Translations under genes and position numbers: made by a program
In this document: piece by piece, positions 17,842 to 24,437 of the stretch
Position numbering within the stretch: the first letter of the stretch is position 1
How the letters are laid out: each line of letters opens with the position of its first letter
Assembly: GCA_022561975.1 (NCBI GenBank)
Contig: JADFQD010000015.1
Coordinates: 1-40,826 of the forward strand
DNA from: Acidobacteriota bacterium
GTDB taxonomy: Bacteria > Acidobacteriota > Thermoanaerobaculia > Multivoradales > JAHEKO01
Reading direction: 5' to 3'
DNA length: 40,826 bases
The notes under the pieces: model-generated
What the model was told of the DNA's origin: nothing
What the model saw: the letters and a program-made list of their open reading frames with translations, nothing else
The model's database searches: none

Positions 17842-19110
17842 CTAGATCACGCTGCCCGGAGGGATCACGGCACCGCGCGGGATCACGATGATGCCACCCC
17901 GGATGCTGTAGTTCTCGGTCTCGATTTCATCGACGCCGGCTGCGTTGACCAACTTCGAGTCGTGCCCGATGCAAGCGTCCAGATCGATGATCGCCTGCCG
18001 AATGTGGCAGTTGGTTCCGATTCCAAGCGGCACCTCCTGGGTCTCGTCGCTGTGGGTTACGAAATGTGTGGCGCCCATGATGACGGTGCGGTCGATGATC
18101 GAGCCCGAGCGCACAACACCTCGGATGCCGACTATCGAACTCGAGAGCTTGCTGCCGGAGATGATCGAACCGTCCGAGAGGATCGACTGGGTGATCTCGC
18201 AGCTGTGAATTTTGCTGCCCGGAAGGAAGCGCGGGTGCGTGAAGATCGGGAAGTCGGGGTTGTAGAGATTGAGTTCCGGTACCGGAACGGTGAGTTCGAG
18301 ATTGGCCTGATGGAATGCCGGGATGGTTCCGATGTCGCGCCAGTAGCCGGATTCGACGAAGCTGTAGACCTCGAGGCTGTCGATCGCGCCTGGAATCACT
18401 TCCTTGCCGAAATCGGTCGCGGTGGTGCCGTCGAGAAGTTCCTTCAAAACGGCGGGTCGAAAGACGTAGATGCCCATGCTGGCGAGCAGCATGCCGGGCT
18501 CGGCCTCGAGCCCCAGCGTCTCGATCGTTGCCGAGTCGAGCATCAGGCTCTCGATCACCTCGGGGTCTCGGGGCTTCTCGACGAAGCGGGTGATGCGCCC
18601 ATCGCTGTCGATCTGCATGATGCCGAGCCCCGGAGCCTCGGCCGCAGAGACCGGTTTGACCGCGATGGTCAGATCGGCTTTCTTGGCGCGGTGACGTCTC
18701 TCGATCATCTCGCGCAGGTCCATCAGGTAGAGCTGGTCGCCTGAGAGGATCAGAATTTCCGAGGGGTTGAGATGCAGAAGGCGCTGCAGGTTTTGCCGGA
18801 CCGCGTCCGCCGTGCCCTGATACCAGTCGCGGTTTGCCAGCGACTGCTCCGCGGCCAGGATGTTGACGAAGCCGTCGCTGAAGGCGTCGAAGCGGTAGGT
18901 CACCGCAATGTGCCGGTGCAGGCTGGCGCTGTTGAACTGCGTCATCACGTAGATACGGAAGATGCCGGCTTTGAGGCTGTTCGAGATCGGGATGTCGATG
19001 AGACGGAACTTCCCTGCCACTGGGACCGCCGGCTTGGCTCGATAGCGGGTCAGCGGCGCCAATCGCGCCCCCTGCCCGCCGCCCAGAATCGCTGTCACTA
19101 CGTTTTTCAT
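17842..19110 (-). CDS. glgC: glucose-1-phosphate adenylyltransferase (ADP-glucose pyrophosphorylase)
   Basis: This enzyme makes ADP-glucose from glucose-1-phosphate and ATP, the committed step of glycogen synthesis. The open frame runs to 19953, but homology begins at the ATG at 19110 ('MKNVVTAILGGGQGARLAPL'), giving 422 residues, the normal size. AGGATT upstream serves as a Shine-Dalgarno sequence. 'RAKPAVPVAGKFRLIDIPIS' is the nucleotide loop, 'WYQGTADAVRQNL' the family's substrate block, and 'ILSGDQLYLMD' the metal-binding Asp region. The C-terminal left-handed beta-helix repeats are visible ('SIISGSKLSSSIVGIRGVV'). It is divergent from ATP-grasp paralog 2 across 36 bases. Allosteric control by glycolytic intermediates is typical of the family. 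Confidence 0.97.
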   Translation of the reverse strand: MKNVVTAILGGGQGARLAPLTRYRAKPAVPVAGKFRLIDIPISNSLKAGIFRIYVMTQFNSASLHRHIAVTYRFDAFSDGFVNILAAEQSLANRDWYQGTADAVRQNLQRLLHLNPSEILILSGDQLYLMDLREMIERRHRAKKADLTIAVKPVSAAEAPGLGIMQIDSDGRITRFVEKPRDPEVIESLMLDSATIETLGLEAEPGMLLASMGIYVFRPAVLKELLDGTTATDFGKEVIPGAIDSLEVYSFVESGYWRDIGTIPAFHQANLELTVPVPELNLYNPDFPIFTHPRFLPGSKIHSCEITQSILSDGSIISGSKLSSSIVGIRGVVRSGSIIDRTVIMGATHFVTHSDETQEVPLGIGTNCHIRQAIIDLDACIGHDSKLVNAAGVDEIETENYSIRGGIIVIPRGAVIPPGSVI

Positions 19111-19130
19111 CGGAGCGGGAATCCTACCCC

Positions 19131-19140
19131 AGCATACAAT
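19131..19140. promoter_or_regulatory. overlapping -10 boxes between glgC and ATP-grasp paralog 2
   Basis: AGCATACAAT gives TACAAT on the plus strand (19135-19140), six bases before the ATG at 19147. It gives TATGCT on the minus strand (19131-19136), about 21 bases before the glgC start. The plus-strand gene has no good Shine-Dalgarno sequence. -35 boxes are not convincing. Confidence 0.4.
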
Positions 19141-19146
19141 TGGGCG

Positions 19147-20397
19147 ATGCGCCGAGTCGTTTTTGTGGCCCCGTATTTCCTCGAGACGACGTTGCGCTTC
19201 CTGGAAGCGACTCTGGATTTGCCGGACACCTGTGTTGGCTTGGTCAGCCAGGAGCGTCTGGAGAGACTGCCGCCGCGCCTGCGGGCGCGGCTCGGAGCGC
19301 ACTACCGGGTGGATGACGCTCTCGACGTCGGTAAGCTGACCCACGCGACCCGGCTGCTCAGAGGCGAGTTGGGATCGGTGGACGTCCTCATGGGGGTGCT
19401 CGAGCATCTGCAGGTGCAGCTCGCCGCGGTGCGCGCCGAGTTGGGCATTCCTGGGCTCGGTGTCGAGGCGGCGAAGAACTTCCGCGACAAAGCGCGAATG
19501 AAGTCGGCGCTGCGCGCCGCCGGTCTGCCCTGTGCGCGCCATCGCCTTGTGTCGACGCTTTCGGCGGCGCGAGAATTCGCGGGCGTCGTCGGATACCCGC
19601 TGGTCATCAAGCCCCCGGCCGGAGCCGGCGCCAAAGGCACCCACCGCATCGACACTGCGGGCGCTCTCGAGGAGGCGCTGGCGATCTACCGCGTCGGTCC
19701 CAGCGCCGAGATGCTGCTCGAGGAGTTCGTCTCGGGCGCCGAGTACTCGTTCGACAGTATTGTCATCGACGGCCGAGCGGTGTGGCACTCGTTTTCCCGG
19801 TATCTGCCGTCGCCGCTCGAGGTGCTCGAGAACGATTGGATCCAGTGGTGCGTGCTGCTGCCGCGCGAGATCGATGCCGCGCCGTTCGACGGATTCAGCG
19901 AGATCGGCTTTCGCGCCGTGCAGGAGTTGGGACTCGAAACCGGCTTGAGCCACATGGAGTGGTTCGATCGCGGTGAGCTGGGCGTCGCGATCTCCGAGGT
20001 CGGCGCCCGCCCGCCCGGCGCCCGGATCACGACGCTACTCTCCTATGCCCACGACTTCGACTTCTACCGAGGCTGGGCCCGGCTGATGGTCTTCGGTGAG
20101 TTCGATCCACCCGAGCGGCCGTATGCCGCCGGCGCCGCCTACCTGCGAGCCCAGGGCAAGAGCCGGGGAAAGGGAGAGAGTCCGGGACGGGTCGTCGCGG
20201 CGATCCAGGGCCTCGATCGAGCCCAGGCCGAGCTGGGCGAGCTGGTCGTCGAAGCCCAGCTGCCCGAACGGGGCCAGCCGATCAACGACAGCTACGAGGG
20301 CGAGGGCTACGTGATCGTGCGCCATCCCGAGACCGCGGTGGTCGAGAACGCTCTTCGGCGACTGGTCTCACTGATACGGGTCGAGGCGGGTAGCTGA
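19147..20397 (+). CDS. ATP-grasp ligase-like protein, paralog 2
   Basis: The frame is open from 18772, but that part is antisense to glgC. The ATG at 19147 ('MRRVVFVAPYFLETTL') lines up with the N-termini of the two sister proteins and gives 416 residues. ATP-grasp blocks are 'FRDKARMKSALRAAGLPCAR', 'GYPLVIKPPAGAGAKGTHRI' with the ATP-binding Lys (about 153), 'LLEEFVSGAEYSFDS', 'LSHMEWF' and 'AISEVGARPPGARI'. The last keeps the Glu-x-Gly-x-Arg-Pro-Pro-Gly signature shared by all three paralogs. The N-terminal domain has drifted more than in the others. It is divergent from glgC, so one promoter region may serve both glycogen synthesis and this ligase. The substrate is unknown. Confidence 0.87.
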   Translation: MRRVVFVAPYFLETTLRFLEATLDLPDTCVGLVSQERLERLPPRLRARLGAHYRVDDALDVGKLTHATRLLRGELGSVDVLMGVLEHLQVQLAAVRAELGIPGLGVEAAKNFRDKARMKSALRAAGLPCARHRLVSTLSAAREFAGVVGYPLVIKPPAGAGAKGTHRIDTAGALEEALAIYRVGPSAEMLLEEFVSGAEYSFDSIVIDGRAVWHSFSRYLPSPLEVLENDWIQWCVLLPREIDAAPFDGFSEIGFRAVQELGLETGLSHMEWFDRGELGVAISEVGARPPGARITTLLSYAHDFDFYRGWARLMVFGEFDPPERPYAAGAAYLRAQGKSRGKGESPGRVVAAIQGLDRAQAELGELVVEAQLPERGQPINDSYEGEGYVIVRHPETAVVENALRRLVSLIRVEAGS

Positions 20398-20415
20398 GAG
20401 AGACACCGAACCCCA

Positions 20416-20625
20416 TTGATCGCCGGCCTGCTGGTATGCGCTGTGACAGCACGGGCCGAAACGGACACGCAGAAAGAAGTTCGAGACGCCATCATCAAGG
20501 CGTCGGCCTACAGTAATGAGAAGCTCACTGCCATGCCGGATGCAATCTCCAAAGATGGCGCTCTGCAGTTCTGGTCGAGCGGCGGCCTGCTGATCGAGAT
20601 CCCTCCGAACGAAGACGCTGGGACC
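20416..20625 (+). pseudogene. NTF2/SnoaL-like exported protein, truncated remnant
   Basis: A piece of a signal peptide ('IAGLLVCAVTARAE') without the usual basic start is followed by 'TQKEVRDAIIKASAYSNEK' and 'SKDGALQFWSSGGLLIEIPP', which resemble the N-terminal part of exported DUF4440/SnoaL-like proteins. The match fades after about residue 65, and the frame then overlaps the next gene out of phase. The first possible start is a TTG directly behind the stop of the ATP-grasp gene, in the same frame, with no Shine-Dalgarno sequence. Both ends therefore look cut. Family assignment is from memory of the motif and is tentative. Confidence 0.4.
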
Positions 20626-20701
20626 AATGTGGCGGATCGGGAACCAGTCAGACCTCCCTCGACTGATCTTAGAGGTGGTATACATTGCAAGGGGAGAAAG
20701 A

Positions 20702-20977
20702 ATACCCAGAGTCTTGATTACAGCGCGAGTCGAGGACTCGGCGAAATGGGAAGAGGGATTCCGGACTCACGGCGATCTGCTGCGAAGCATGTCGCAAACA
20801 GTCACCTATTTTGCGACCACTGGTGACAATGAAGGCGCTCTGTATTCCGAGCCCGAGGACCTCGAGAAATTCATGGAGGTTTTGGAATCTCCAGCCACCG
20901 CGGAGGCCATGGGAAAGGATGGCGTCAAGCGAGACACGGTGAAAGTCTTGGTATCGGACAAGGAGTTTGTCTACTAA
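20702..20977 (+). CDS. small conserved-looking protein (~91 aa) with apparent ATA start
   Basis: The open frame starts upstream at 20627, but the protein-like part begins at 'PRVLITARVEDSAKWEEGFR' and runs to 'LESPATAEAMGKDGVKRDT' and 'VLVSDKEFVY', a compact alpha/beta pattern like small ferredoxin-like-fold (dimeric alpha+beta barrel or DUF3764-like) proteins. The expected ATG position reads ATA (20702-20704), five bases after GGGGAG, a strong Shine-Dalgarno sequence. Other options are a TTG at 20714 with too long a spacing, or the ATG at 20627, which would overlap the NTF2 remnant and add 25 unlikely residues. It precedes the AhpD-like gene by 18 bases, in an operon. GC is lower than in the surrounding genes. 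The function is unknown. Confidence 0.55.
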   Translation: MPRVLITARVEDSAKWEEGFRTHGDLLRSMSQTVTYFATTGDNEGALYSEPEDLEKFMEVLESPATAEAMGKDGVKRDTVKVLVSDKEFVY

Positions 20978-20995
20978 CTGGCGATGGAGAAACGT

Positions 20996-21298
20996 ATGTA
21001 CGACAAGAAAAATCTCGGAAAGCTGGAAAAATTCGGACAATTGTGCCCAGATCAGATGAAAGCTTTCATGGCGTTCGACAACGCATGCATGGAGGAAGGG
21101 ACGCTTTCTGTGAAAGTCAAGGAGCTGATAGCACTCGGTGTCGCAATGACTACACAGTGCCCCTACTGCATCGGTATTCATACCGACAAGGCAACTCAAG
21201 CTGGTGCGACAGAGAAAGAGATGGCTGAAGCAGTTTTCGTCGCAGCAGCACTGAGAGCAGGTGGCGCGATGACCCACGGAACCCACTGCTTGAAGTAA
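20996..21298 (+). CDS. AhpD-like / carboxymuconolactone decarboxylase family protein
   Basis: The 100-residue all-helical protein has 'TQCPYCIGIHTDKATQAG', the CxxC...H redox site (C55, C58, H62) of AhpD-type alkylhydroperoxidase-like proteins. Such proteins use the two cysteines in thiol peroxidase or disulfide chemistry. An ATG at 20984 lies only six bases after the previous stop and has no Shine-Dalgarno sequence. The ATG at 20996 has GGAG six bases upstream and is preferred. It forms an operon with the small protein before it. Codons are noticeably richer in A and T than in the flanking genes, which supports acquisition by transfer. The partner protein may supply or receive the substrate; this is not shown by the sequence. 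Confidence 0.83.
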   Translation: MYDKKNLGKLEKFGQLCPDQMKAFMAFDNACMEEGTLSVKVKELIALGVAMTTQCPYCIGIHTDKATQAGATEKEMAEAVFVAAALRAGGAMTHGTHCLK

Positions 21299-21431
21299 CG
21301 ATCGTCTCGGCCTCGGTGACCGTCCCGGCCCGGGAGCTTGTGCCAGCCGTTTCTGGAGGGGGACTTGAACACCCTGGCTTTCTTGAGCCTCTACTTCCGC
21401 GATCGCGCCGAAGCCGAGGCGGTGCTCGTCT

Positions 21432-21545
21432 ATGGGGCCGCCTGAAGACGAAGCGCTTCTTCGAGACATGCTCGACCATGCCCGGCGGGCTGTCGCAACG
21501 GTCGCTGAGAAAGAGCGATCCAGTCTCGAGCGAAGCCTTCTTTGA
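21432..21545 (+). pseudogene. HepT-like (DUF86) N-terminal fragment
   Basis: A 37-codon frame, 'MGPPEDEALLRDMLDHARRA' and onward, resembles the first helix of HepT proteins, the partner of MntA in a nucleotidyltransferase toxin-antitoxin pair. The ATG lies inside the end of another short frame (21320-21445, ending 'AEAVLVYGAA'), an overlap common in MntA-HepT pairs. The fragment stops where the RAYT remnant on the other strand begins. The call is tentative because the match is short. Confidence 0.33.
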
Positions 21546-21706
21546 CTCCGTGAGCAAGGAGATAGCGCAGTCTCTCAATCTGCAAATACGAGAACGATCT
21601 GGTTGAGACGACGGGAGGACTTGAGCAGAAACCGCCCGTGAATCGTCCGGCAGGTGACCTCGACCAGGGCCCCGCCTTCGGGAATGAAGCGTAATCGCCT
21701 CGCCAT
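21535..21706 (-). pseudogene. RAYT (REP-associated tyrosine transposase, IS200-like) remnant
   Basis: From the ATG at 21706 the minus strand reads 'MARRLRFIPEGGALVEVTCR' then 'GRFLLKSSRRLNQIV', the usual N-terminus of Y1-type REP-associated transposases. After 43 codons it stops (21575). In another frame, 'IERLRYLLAHGVKEGF' follows at about 21530-21590, which matches a block normally about 100 residues further on. The HUH motif and catalytic Tyr lie in the missing part. The gene has thus suffered an internal deletion, a frameshift and loss of its 3' end. The intact family mobilises or maintains REP palindromes like those in this window. Confidence 0.6.
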
Positions 21707-21990
21707 GTCGACCGCAGTGCTGGAGCTCGTCGGCGGATGCAAACGGCCCTGTTCCCGGAAGGTCTCGTCCAAGCCGAACGATGCACTTCGAGCTCTGCTT
21801 TGTCGTGAAGCTTGGGTAACAAGAGCGCTATCTGAAAATAGTGCAGAGCATGCTGGATTCGAACCCGTGTTGCGGCCCGAACCAGCACGGAATAGCAACG
21901 ATACGGCAACGAAAGTGCCCCGAGCCTCCAGACGACCGAGGGCCGGCTTGTGAAGCGGCAGTAACCTATTGACTAATGAGGGTTTAAGAA
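21707..21990. other. non-coding scar between RAYT remnant and tRNA fragment; nothing recognised
   Basis: No convincing gene is present. The stretch 21850-21870 contains the T-arm-like word GGATTCGAACCC, but no cloverleaf can be folded around it. The region is lower in GC than the neighbouring genes and is probably debris of the same rearrangements. Confidence 0.5.
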
Positions 21991-22044
21991 TGGTGCACCG
22001 AGGAGAACTCGAATCCACAACCTCCTGATCCGTAGTCAGGAGGC
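21991..22044 (-). pseudogene. 3' half of a tRNA-Arg(ACG), probable attachment-site scar
   Basis: On the minus strand, TCCTGACTACGGATCAGGA forms a perfect anticodon stem with loop CTACGGA (anticodon ACG at 22033-22031). A T-arm with loop TTCGAGT, the acceptor strand TCGGTGC, A and an encoded CCA (21993-21991) follow. The T-stem has one mismatch. The 5' half (acceptor strand GCACCGA and D-arm) is missing: the upstream sequence shares only GCAC. tRNA 3' halves are classic integrase attachment sites. It begins 20 bases beyond the stop of ATP-grasp paralog 3. Confidence 0.5.
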
Positions 22045-22063
22045 CTGGGCCTCGAAGCGTGCC

Positions 22064-23281
22064 CTACTCAGCGAACATCTGAAGTTCGACCCCAAATAGA
22101 TCGGCAATCTCCATCGTCGTGCCAAGATCCGGGTGCCGAACGATCACGTTGCCGTCCGAGCGCAGGGTCTGCTTCCAGTCCCGGCGGTGGGCTCCGATGG
22201 GCAGGAGATCGACATCTACGACGTGCCGGCCGTAGCGGTGCAAGAGGGATTCGAGCCCCTCGATGCGTTGAATCCGGCCCTGGCCCTGGGCGCGCTTGAA
22301 GATCACCGCCGCGTTGTAGCGGCGGTCGAGGGTCTGCGAGAGCCGCCGGTGGCAGACGGCTTCCGCCCAGCCGGTAAAGACATCGATGTCGCCGGCGTAG
22401 TTCATGAGATCGACGGAACGGGCCCCCGGCGGTCGGGCGCCGATCTCGCCGAAGACAACCTCGCCATCGCTTTTGCGGAACCACTCCATGTGGGTGAAGC
22501 CGGTGCGAAAGCCGAGCGCGTCAAGGACCTCGCGTCCCATCCGGCGCCCGTCTTCGAGTTCCGCGGTGTCGGGGTCGCGCAGGGTCACCGTCTGGGGGCT
22601 GATCCACTCGATACTTCGGCCGATCAGAGGCCGTGGCCGGTACCAGGCGATGTTGTAGTAGAGGATTCGACCGTCGGCGCAGATCGTGTCGAAGGTGAAT
22701 TCCTCGCCGTCGATGAACTCTTCGACGCTCACTTCCGGGACGTGTCGTATCAACGGCAGGACTCGCTCGAGATCGCTGTTGTCGTCGACTCGATGGGTAT
22801 CGGCGCTGCCGGCGCCGGCGATCGGTTTGAGGATCAGCGGGAAGCCGATCAGCTCGGCGGCGTTGCGGCACTCGGTGGCGGTGGTTGCCCGGGCATGGCG
22901 TGGAGTGCGAATGCCCTGCGCGTCGAGTAGTCGTTTCATCTCACCTTTGTCTCGAAAGGGCACGGTCTGGGCCAGGCTGAGCCCGGGGAGTCCGAGCTTT
23001 TCTCGAACCGTCGCGGCCAGCAGCATGCCGGGCTCCCAAAGACACTCGATCCGGTCGAGGCCGACTCGGTCGGCGATCGCCCGGGCCGTAGCCAGCAAGC
23101 CGGACTCATCCCACAGGGAATCGACTCGCTGGTAGTCGGCCAGACCCTCGCGAGCGGCGTCGGGGAGGGCCTCGGCGGGCTGATCGCCGACACCGAACAC
23201 CTGCGCCCCGACTTCGGCCAGTCCCCGGACGAACTGCGGCATCTCGGCCGGGAAGCCGGGAGAGAAGAAAAGAACGTTCAT
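22064..23281 (-). CDS. ATP-grasp ligase-like protein, paralog 3
   Basis: This 405-residue protein is the closest sister of the ligase at 10848. Both share the N-terminal 'FPxxxxxFVRGLAEVGA' pattern and the same order of blocks: 'FRDKGEMKRLLDAQGI' (109-124), 'GFPLILKPIAGAGSADTHRV' with Lys152, 'VEEFIDGEEFTFDT', 'THMEWFRKSDGE' and 'GEIGARPPGARS'. Near equality in length and motif spacing points to duplication. It lies seven bases downstream of the HD-nuclease gene and is likely in the same transcript. The ligase family suggests formation of an amide, peptide or similar bond at the cost of ATP; the acceptor is unknown. The sequence between this gene and paralog 2 is the decayed island. Confidence 0.88.
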   Translation of the reverse strand: MNVLFFSPGFPAEMPQFVRGLAEVGAQVFGVGDQPAEALPDAAREGLADYQRVDSLWDESGLLATARAIADRVGLDRIECLWEPGMLLAATVREKLGLPGLSLAQTVPFRDKGEMKRLLDAQGIRTPRHARATTATECRNAAELIGFPLILKPIAGAGSADTHRVDDNSDLERVLPLIRHVPEVSVEEFIDGEEFTFDTICADGRILYYNIAWYRPRPLIGRSIEWISPQTVTLRDPDTAELEDGRRMGREVLDALGFRTGFTHMEWFRKSDGEVVFGEIGARPPGARSVDLMNYAGDIDVFTGWAEAVCHRRLSQTLDRRYNAAVIFKRAQGQGRIQRIEGLESLLHRYGRHVVDVDLLPIGAHRRDWKQTLRSDGNVIVRHPDLGTTMEIADLFGVELQMFAE

Positions 23282-23288
23282 CGACGAG

Positions 23289-24320
23289 CTAAGAGTCGGC
23301 GTTCAGCTCGAGTTGTTGAACCCCGGTGTCGCTCTCGTCCGTCGAGGGGGCGTCGCTGTCGCCGGCGCTCTTCTCGGAGCCGAGGTACATCCACCGGCCG
23401 AGACCGCGCATGTACTGGAATCCACTCTGGTTGCGTGCGGCCTGGCGAAGTTGCGCCAGCTTGGCGTCGAGGTTGTCGATCGTGTGAAGCGCCAGGGCCT
23501 CGGCGGTGCGTGGCTCGATCGGCGATCCGTACTCCAGCCGGCCCTGGTGCGAGAGAACCAGGTGTTCCAGGTGGACTTGTTCTTTTTTGGGAAAGTCGGG
23601 GATCGCGGCGCAGCGCTCGCGCAGAAGATCGCGGCCCATGACGACATGCCCCACCAGCTGTCCTTCGGTGGTGTAGTCGTTGGCGGGCATGGCGCCGATC
23701 TCGAGCAGCTTGCCGAGATCGTGGAACAGGACGCCGATCAGAAGCAGATCGCGATCGAGTTCCGGATAGTGCCCGGCGACCATCGACGCCAGTTCCGCCG
23801 TCGAAACGACGTGCTCGAGGAGTCCGCCGCGATAGGCGTGATGGATGGTCTTCGCGGCCGGGTGCTCCTCGAGCGCTTTACCGTGTATAGCCAAGGTCTC
23901 GCGGGCGAGGCGATCCAGATGGGGACGTTCGATCGTCTGATAGAGGGCTTCGAGCCGGCGCCACAGATCCTCCGGATCTTCCGGCGTCGAAGGAATCAGG
24001 AGGGCCTCGTCGAAACCGTGCTCGCGATCGCTGTCGGTGGCCCGCCGGCATTGGTCGATGCTGAGCTGGATCTGGTCACGGTAGCTCTTGACCGCGCCCC
24101 GATAGGCGACGAAGTCGTGGGCTTTGAAATCGGCGTCGAGAGCCGCGCTGTCGGCCCAAATCTTCGCGAAGACGGTGCCCGTATTGTCGGTCAGCTCGAG
24201 ATCGATGTAGTCGCGAGCATTGCGGTCCTGGCGGCGCTCTTTGCGGGTGACCAGGGCGAAACCGGCCACGGAATCACCCTCTTGCCATTCTGCGATCGGA
24301 ATGTTTTGACGAGTGGGCAT
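23289..24320 (-). CDS. OB-fold + HD-domain protein, YhaM-like 3'-5' exoribonuclease
   Basis: The 343-residue protein has an N-terminal OB-fold (about 10-95: 'DYIDLELTDNTGTVFAKIW', 'VAYRGAVKSYRDQIQLSI'), then an HD metal-dependent phosphohydrolase domain (about 140-300: 'HHAYRGGLLEHVVSTAELA', 'LIGVLFHDLGKLLEIG', 'HVVMGRDLL', 'HLVLSHQGRLEYGSP'). This order is that of YhaM-type 3'-5' exoribonucleases. Later residues (310 to the end) form an acidic tail. The frame is open to 24383, but the ATG at 24320 has AAGG upstream and begins the conserved part. Transcription probably starts at the shared box at 24383-24390. It is followed after seven bases by ATP-grasp paralog 3. RNA turnover is the expected role. 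Confidence 0.83.
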   Translation of the reverse strand: MPTRQNIPIAEWQEGDSVAGFALVTRKERRQDRNARDYIDLELTDNTGTVFAKIWADSAALDADFKAHDFVAYRGAVKSYRDQIQLSIDQCRRATDSDREHGFDEALLIPSTPEDPEDLWRRLEALYQTIERPHLDRLARETLAIHGKALEEHPAAKTIHHAYRGGLLEHVVSTAELASMVAGHYPELDRDLLLIGVLFHDLGKLLEIGAMPANDYTTEGQLVGHVVMGRDLLRERCAAIPDFPKKEQVHLEHLVLSHQGRLEYGSPIEPRTAEALALHTIDNLDAKLAQLRQAARNQSGFQYMRGLGRWMYLGSEKSAGDSDAPSTDESDTGVQQLELNADS

Positions 24321-24382
24321 AGTTTTTGGCCTTGGTGATCTTCTTAGGTTTTGGTACGGGCGTTGGCCCGCGCGGCAACGCA

Positions 24383-24390
24383 ACTATAGT
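24383..24390. promoter_or_regulatory. palindromic divergent -10 box ACTATAGT
   Basis: The 8-base palindrome gives TATAGT on both strands. Plus strand: 24385-24390, with TTGGCC at 24363-24368 (16-base spacer) and a leader of about 40 bases to the VWFA gene. Minus strand: 24388-24383, with about 62 bases to the HD-protein ATG. One box may thus serve both genes. Confidence 0.5.
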
Positions 24391-24437
24391 GTTTCTGGCA
24401 GCGGGCTTGCACCCCCGACGACGAATGAGGGATTCTT

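Noticed and set aside
17158-18744. Long plus-strand open frame (528 codons) across glgA and glgC
   Set aside because: It is antisense to two certain genes, has the composition of a GC-rich shadow frame and matches no family.
19111-19953. N-terminal extension of glgC in the open frame
   Set aside because: It is antisense to ATP-grasp paralog 2; GlgC homology and a Shine-Dalgarno sequence begin at 19110.
21835-21900. Second tRNA-like word (GGATTCGAACCC) at about 21851
   Set aside because: The T-stem does not pair and no anticodon arm or acceptor can be built around it.
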